A DNA stretch of 8,043 nucleotides from Candidatus Eiseniibacteriota bacterium (GTDB lineage Bacteria; Joyebacterota; Joyebacteria; Joyebacterales; Joyebacteraceae). Location of the stretch: the NCBI GenBank assembly GCA_030610515.1, contig JAUWRQ010000029.1, positions 1 through 8,043 on the forward strand, given 5' to 3'. A program made the position numbers and the translations under genes. This document shows, piece by piece, positions 6,641 through 8,043 of the stretch (positions are counted from its first letter, which is position 1; each line of letters starts with the position of its first letter). The notes below the pieces were generated by a model that was not told the DNA's origin, did no database searches, and saw only the letters and a program-made list of their open reading frames with translations.

Positions 6641-6658
6641 GCCGCCCGCGTGGGCGGC
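6641..6658 (+). other. Hairpin immediately after the activator stop codon
   Basis: GCCGCCC (6641-6647) pairs perfectly with GGGCGGC (6652-6658) across a GCGT loop. It lacks a T-tract and probably protects or pauses the 3' end ahead of the true terminator some 40 bases on. Confidence 0.5.
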
Positions 6659-6698
6659 GCGCTCCCCGCGGGCGCGGCCGGCGAACGAGACGATGAGG

Positions 6699-6726
6699 AC
6701 CCCGGGTATCTGCCTGGGGTTTTTTC
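6699..6726 (+). terminator. Intrinsic terminator of the peptide / activator operon
   Basis: CCCCGGG (6700-6706), loop TATCTG and CCTGGGG (6713-6719) form a 7-bp stem with one G-U pair. TTTTTT (6720-6725) follows directly. This closes the operon and makes everything to the right a separate transcription unit. Confidence 0.88.
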
Positions 6727-6750
6727 TTGTTCTGAGCAGTTGTTCAGCGC

Positions 6751-6779
6751 GTCGAGAATTGGACGGTGCGTCGAAAGTC
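6751..6779 (+). promoter_or_regulatory. Candidate upstream activating site 1 for a sigma-54 activator
   Basis: GTCGAGAA (6751-6758), 12 bases, then TCGAAAGTC (6771-6779). The same two half-sites in the same order recur 98 bases downstream. The centre lies about 240 bases before the predicted sigma-54 start, within the usual enhancer range. It probably binds the Fis-type HTH of the adjacent activator; this is inference. Confidence 0.45.
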
Positions 6780-6848
6780 CGACGGACGGCGTAACCCGGT
6801 TTCGATGCGACAGTTGCGGGACCAACGGGGGCGTGGTGGTTCGGGACC

Positions 6849-6875
6849 GTCGAGAACGTGTCACCTCTCGAAGTC
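6849..6875 (+). promoter_or_regulatory. Candidate upstream activating site 2 for a sigma-54 activator
   Basis: GTCGAGAA (6849-6856), 11 bases, then TCGAAGTC (6868-6875), matching site 1. Within it TCGAGA (6850-6855) and TCTCGA (6866-6871) form a perfect inverted repeat, as expected for a dimer site. The centre is about 140 bases before the predicted start. Confidence 0.5.
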
Positions 6876-6939
6876 GTGCACATGAGGACGGTGGACGCGC
6901 AATCGCGCAACTCCATAGCGCACAGTCTATTACACGACA

Positions 6940-6970
6940 CGATTCCGCTGCGAATCGGCCATGCGATTCC
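6940..6970 (+). repeat. Inverted repeat CGATTC-N6-GAATCG with a third half-site
   Basis: CGATTC (6940-6945) and GAATCG (6952-6957) are a perfect dyad. CGATTCC recurs at 6964-6970, 24 bases after the first copy. It sits between the enhancer-like sites and the sigma-54 promoter, ending just before the -24 box, so it may be a second regulator's site. Confidence 0.4.
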
Positions 6971-6977
6971 ACGTTTC

Positions 6978-6992
6978 TGGCACACTCCATGC
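6978..6992 (+). promoter_or_regulatory. Sigma-54 promoter (-24/-12)
   Basis: TGGCACACTCCATGC has a perfect TGGCAC -24 box, exactly GG-N10-GC, and ATGC against the TTGC consensus at -12. The predicted start is near 7004. It lies 339 bases after the stop of a sigma-54 activator gene and downstream of two matching enhancer-like sites. It should read toward the 24-residue small ORF, the attenuator-like RNA and the isoprenoid-synthase-like gene. Confidence 0.7.
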
Positions 6993-7093
6993 CCTAGTAA
7001 GGTGTGCAAGCAGTTGACAGCTGAATATGGGGGGGTGGAGTAGCCAGGGTGTTATTGAAGCAGGGGGGGCGAGTCCGGTCGCTCTTTGGTCTG

Positions 7094-7153
7094 CTTCACT
7101 CCTCCGGAAGATCGCTCCGCCGGGGCAGCGGCGGAGATGACATAGAGGAGAAG
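7094..7153 (+). promoter_or_regulatory. Leader structure that can hide the ribosome binding site of the 24-aa ORF
   Basis: CTCCTC (7099-7104), helped by CTT (7094-7096), is complementary to the Shine-Dalgarno segment GAGGAGAAG (7145-7153). Between them CTCCGCC (7115-7121) and GGCGGAG (7130-7136) form a perfect 7-bp hairpin that would bring the two together. Translational gating is likely if the RNA folds this way. Confidence 0.4.
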
Positions 7154-7155
7154 GA

Positions 7156-7230
7156 ATGCCGGGGACGGCGGGTGTGAAGATAATGGTCGTGATCCTGCTC
7201 ATCGGAATCGTCTCGCCGTTTCTCGGCTGA
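7156..7230 (+). CDS. Putative 24-aa hydrophobic peptide
   Basis: AGGAG lies 5 bases before the ATG, the best ribosome binding site in this gene-poor stretch. The product begins MPGTAGVK, followed by IMVVILLIGIVSPFLG, that is a short basic start and a 16-residue hydrophobic segment. It is long enough for one membrane pass if partly tilted, or could be exported whole as a signal peptide. It is the first well-supported start after the sigma-54 promoter. Possible roles are a peptide signal, a small membrane subunit, or a type I toxin-like peptide of the Ibs kind; the sequence does not decide. No homologue is known to me, and a real gene is not assured at this length. A GTG-started 42-residue frame (7049-7177) with its own GGAG overlaps it and could be a leader ORF. 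Confidence 0.42.
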   Translation: MPGTAGVKIMVVILLIGIVSPFLG

Positions 7231-7303
7231 AAAGCCAGACAGCCCTTTAGAACTTCCTCTCACGCTGTAAGCGATATTGACAGACGAATAGTGGGACTCT
7301 CGA

Positions 7304-7417
7304 GGAGCCGGCAGCATCGTGGACCGCATCTGGCGCAGGCTCGGCTCTTCGCAGCGGCTCCATCCCGACGCGCAACTCTGGTCGGTTAATTGCACTCACC
7401 TCCGCAGGGATGGAGCC
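7304..7417 (+). promoter_or_regulatory. Anti-terminator-type RNA region with an 11-bp stem
   Basis: GGCTCCATCCC (7356-7366) pairs perfectly with GGGATGGAGCC (7407-7417). Upstream, GGAGCCG (7304-7310) can instead pair with CGGCTCC (7355-7361) and so break that stem. The overlapping GCCGGCAG (7307-7314) duplicates the 5' arm of the next terminator and can pair with its 3' arm. Such competing pairings are typical of attenuators and riboswitches. No known class is recognised. Confidence 0.5.
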
Positions 7418-7424
7418 AAACCGC

Positions 7425-7483
7425 ACGGCCGGCAGGTACTTCGTGGATCTCCCGCAACCACCCTGCCGGCCGTCCTCTTTTCT
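7425..7483 (+). terminator. Intrinsic terminator / attenuator upstream of the last gene
   Basis: ACGGCCGGCAGG (7425-7436) and CCTGCCGGCCGT (7462-7473) form a perfect 12-bp stem. A smaller GTGG/CCAC stem (7443-7446 with 7458-7461) lies inside the loop, and CCTCTTTTCT follows. It ends 48 bases before the next ATG with no obvious promoter between, so it probably attenuates transcription into that gene. It could instead simply end the transcript of the 24-residue ORF. Confidence 0.68.
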
Positions 7484-7530
7484 CCACCCCGATGTCCCGA
7501 CACCCCGTCTGAACTCCCTTTCGGTGTTCC

Positions 7531-8043
7531 ATGTCAGTTACGACTTCACGCGTTGACTTGCACGTTGAACTCAGGAAGGTGGCCGCGGGCTTCGAGTCCG
7601 TGGTCGGCGACCTGCGTCCCGGAGCTGCGGGCTCGGCCGGCAGCTCGGGTGCGTTCGCTCGTCCCGGGTCGCCCGGGGGTTCGGGCGGCGGTGCCGGCGC
7701 GTTTGCGGACCCGGGCATCACACCACGCAACTTGTCTCTGACGCTTCCGTTCTATCTGATAGAGGGCTTCCCGTTCGATGGAGACCTCGACGCCGCGCGC
7801 GCCATGTCCCTCGGGAACGCGTTCGGCGCCGCTCACTTCCTCGCGCAGGATCGCGTGCTCGACGGGGAAGAATCGGCATCGCCGCGAGGCGCCTGGTTCT
7901 CCGATCTCTGCTTCGCTCACTTCACAAAGACCTACTGCGCGCGGTCGGCGGGGGCGCCGCTGCTGTGGCCGTGTCTGGAACGTTTTCTCAGTGTTTACTT
8001 CGAGAGCCTCGCCTGGGAGCAGGAGGTGCTGTGGGCCGTGAGC
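7531..8043 (+). CDS. Class I isoprenoid-synthase-fold-like protein, 5' part (171 aa, runs off the window)
   Basis: The frame is open from the ATG at 7531 to the right edge and has strong third-position GC, so it is coding. No clear Shine-Dalgarno sequence precedes the ATG; an in-frame TGA at 7510 limits upstream extension. Residues 1-30 are amphipathic. Residues about 31-63 form a Gly/Ser/Ala/Pro linker with GAFARPG and GAFADPG as imperfect repeats. A helical domain follows: FYLIEGFPFDGDLDAARAM, then AHFLAQDRVLDGEE with D107 and D111 as a DxxxD motif, and later LERFLSVYFESLAWEQEVL. An acidic DxxxD in a helical setting suggests the class I isoprenoid synthase fold (squalene/phytoene synthase or the loosely named class 1 isoprenoid biosynthesis enzymes), where it would bind magnesium and diphosphate. 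The second acidic motif would lie beyond the window, so the function is tentative. The attenuator-like RNA upstream suggests regulated expression. Confidence 0.68.
   Translation, partial: MSVTTSRVDLHVELRKVAAGFESVVGDLRPGAAGSAGSSGAFARPGSPGGSGGGAGAFADPGITPRNLSLTLPFYLIEGFPFDGDLDAARAMSLGNAFGAAHFLAQDRVLDGEESASPRGAWFSDLCFAHFTKTYCARSAGAPLLWPCLERFLSVYFESLAWEQEVLWAVS

Noticed and set aside
5692..6990. 432-residue minus-strand frame over the AAA+ region and the intergenic stretch
   Set aside because: It is the antisense shadow of well-conserved AAA+ motifs and runs through the terminator and the sigma-54 control region.
7231..7260. Antisense promoter that would make the 24-residue ORF a type I toxin-antitoxin pair
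   Set aside because: On the minus strand only a poor -10 (TAAAGG) and a poor -35 could be found; no convincing antisense RNA.
7277..7282. TTGACA as -35 of a promoter for the last gene
   Set aside because: No acceptable -10 hexamer lies 16-18 bases downstream.
7331..7345. Second sigma-54-like site, TGGCGCAGGCTCGGC
   Set aside because: GG-N10-GC spacing is present but both boxes depart from consensus and it lies inside the structured RNA region; kept only as a weak possibility.
7319..7741. 140-residue plus-strand frame starting GTG after GAGGAG
   Set aside because: It runs through the long stems and terminator and overlaps the last gene out of frame; its composition is Arg/Pro/Ser noise, while the frame from 7531 shows proper third-position GC.

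Overview
The window is GC-rich, with coding sequence that strongly prefers G or C at third codon positions. It looks chromosomal and comes from a Gram-negative-type bacterium: it encodes Sec-exported proteins, a possible outer-membrane protein start, and a sigma-54 activator. The gene styles (Cys-free ArsR-type regulator, TPR-GAF-AAA+-Fis activator, secreted orphans) suggest a poorly sampled bacterial phylum of the Eisenbacteria / Krumholzibacteria / Latescibacteria kind. That placement is an impression, not a result. No tRNA, rRNA, CRISPR array, transposase or phage gene was seen.

Left part (1-2330, minus strand): rlmN, the 23S rRNA / tRNA adenine-C2 methyltransferase gene, is read from a good sigma-70-type promoter. 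Two genes for exported proteins of unknown function follow on the same strand. The second of these runs off the left edge of the window.

Middle (2330-2980, plus strand): a divergently transcribed ArsR-type winged-helix regulator has a long basic tail. Its leader carries direct repeats and a perfect palindrome over the ribosome binding site.

Main locus (2990-8043, plus strand): a strong sigma-70-type promoter (TTGACG-17-TAGAAT) has a perfect inverted repeat at its start point and a structured leader. It drives a 108-residue secreted protein with an Asp/Glu/Pro-rich middle and a hydrophobic C-terminal tail. Only 48 bases later comes a 1030-residue regulator with TPR repeats, a GAF-like domain, a sigma-54 AAA+ domain and a Fis-type HTH. 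An intrinsic terminator follows. An 890-base stretch without a long gene then holds what looks like the regulator's own target: two matching GTCGAGAA-N11/12-TCGA(A)AGTC sites, a sigma-54 promoter with exact GG-N10-GC spacing, a leader with two G7 tracts, and a 24-residue hydrophobic small ORF with a strong ribosome binding site. Last comes an RNA segment with an 11-bp stem and a 12-bp terminator stem, both of which can be disrupted by one upstream segment. This attenuator-like element precedes the last gene, which is cut by the right edge and resembles a class I isoprenoid-synthase-fold protein.

Proposed circuit (inference): the secreted peptide precursor and the TPR regulator are made together. 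The regulator, switched by a peptide or small ligand, turns on the sigma-54 promoter. Expression of the small peptide and the isoprenoid-type enzyme is then tuned by RNA attenuation. It would be a peptide- or ligand-sensing TPR/sigma-54 system that loosely parallels the RRNPP receptors of Firmicutes but works through enhancer-dependent transcription.
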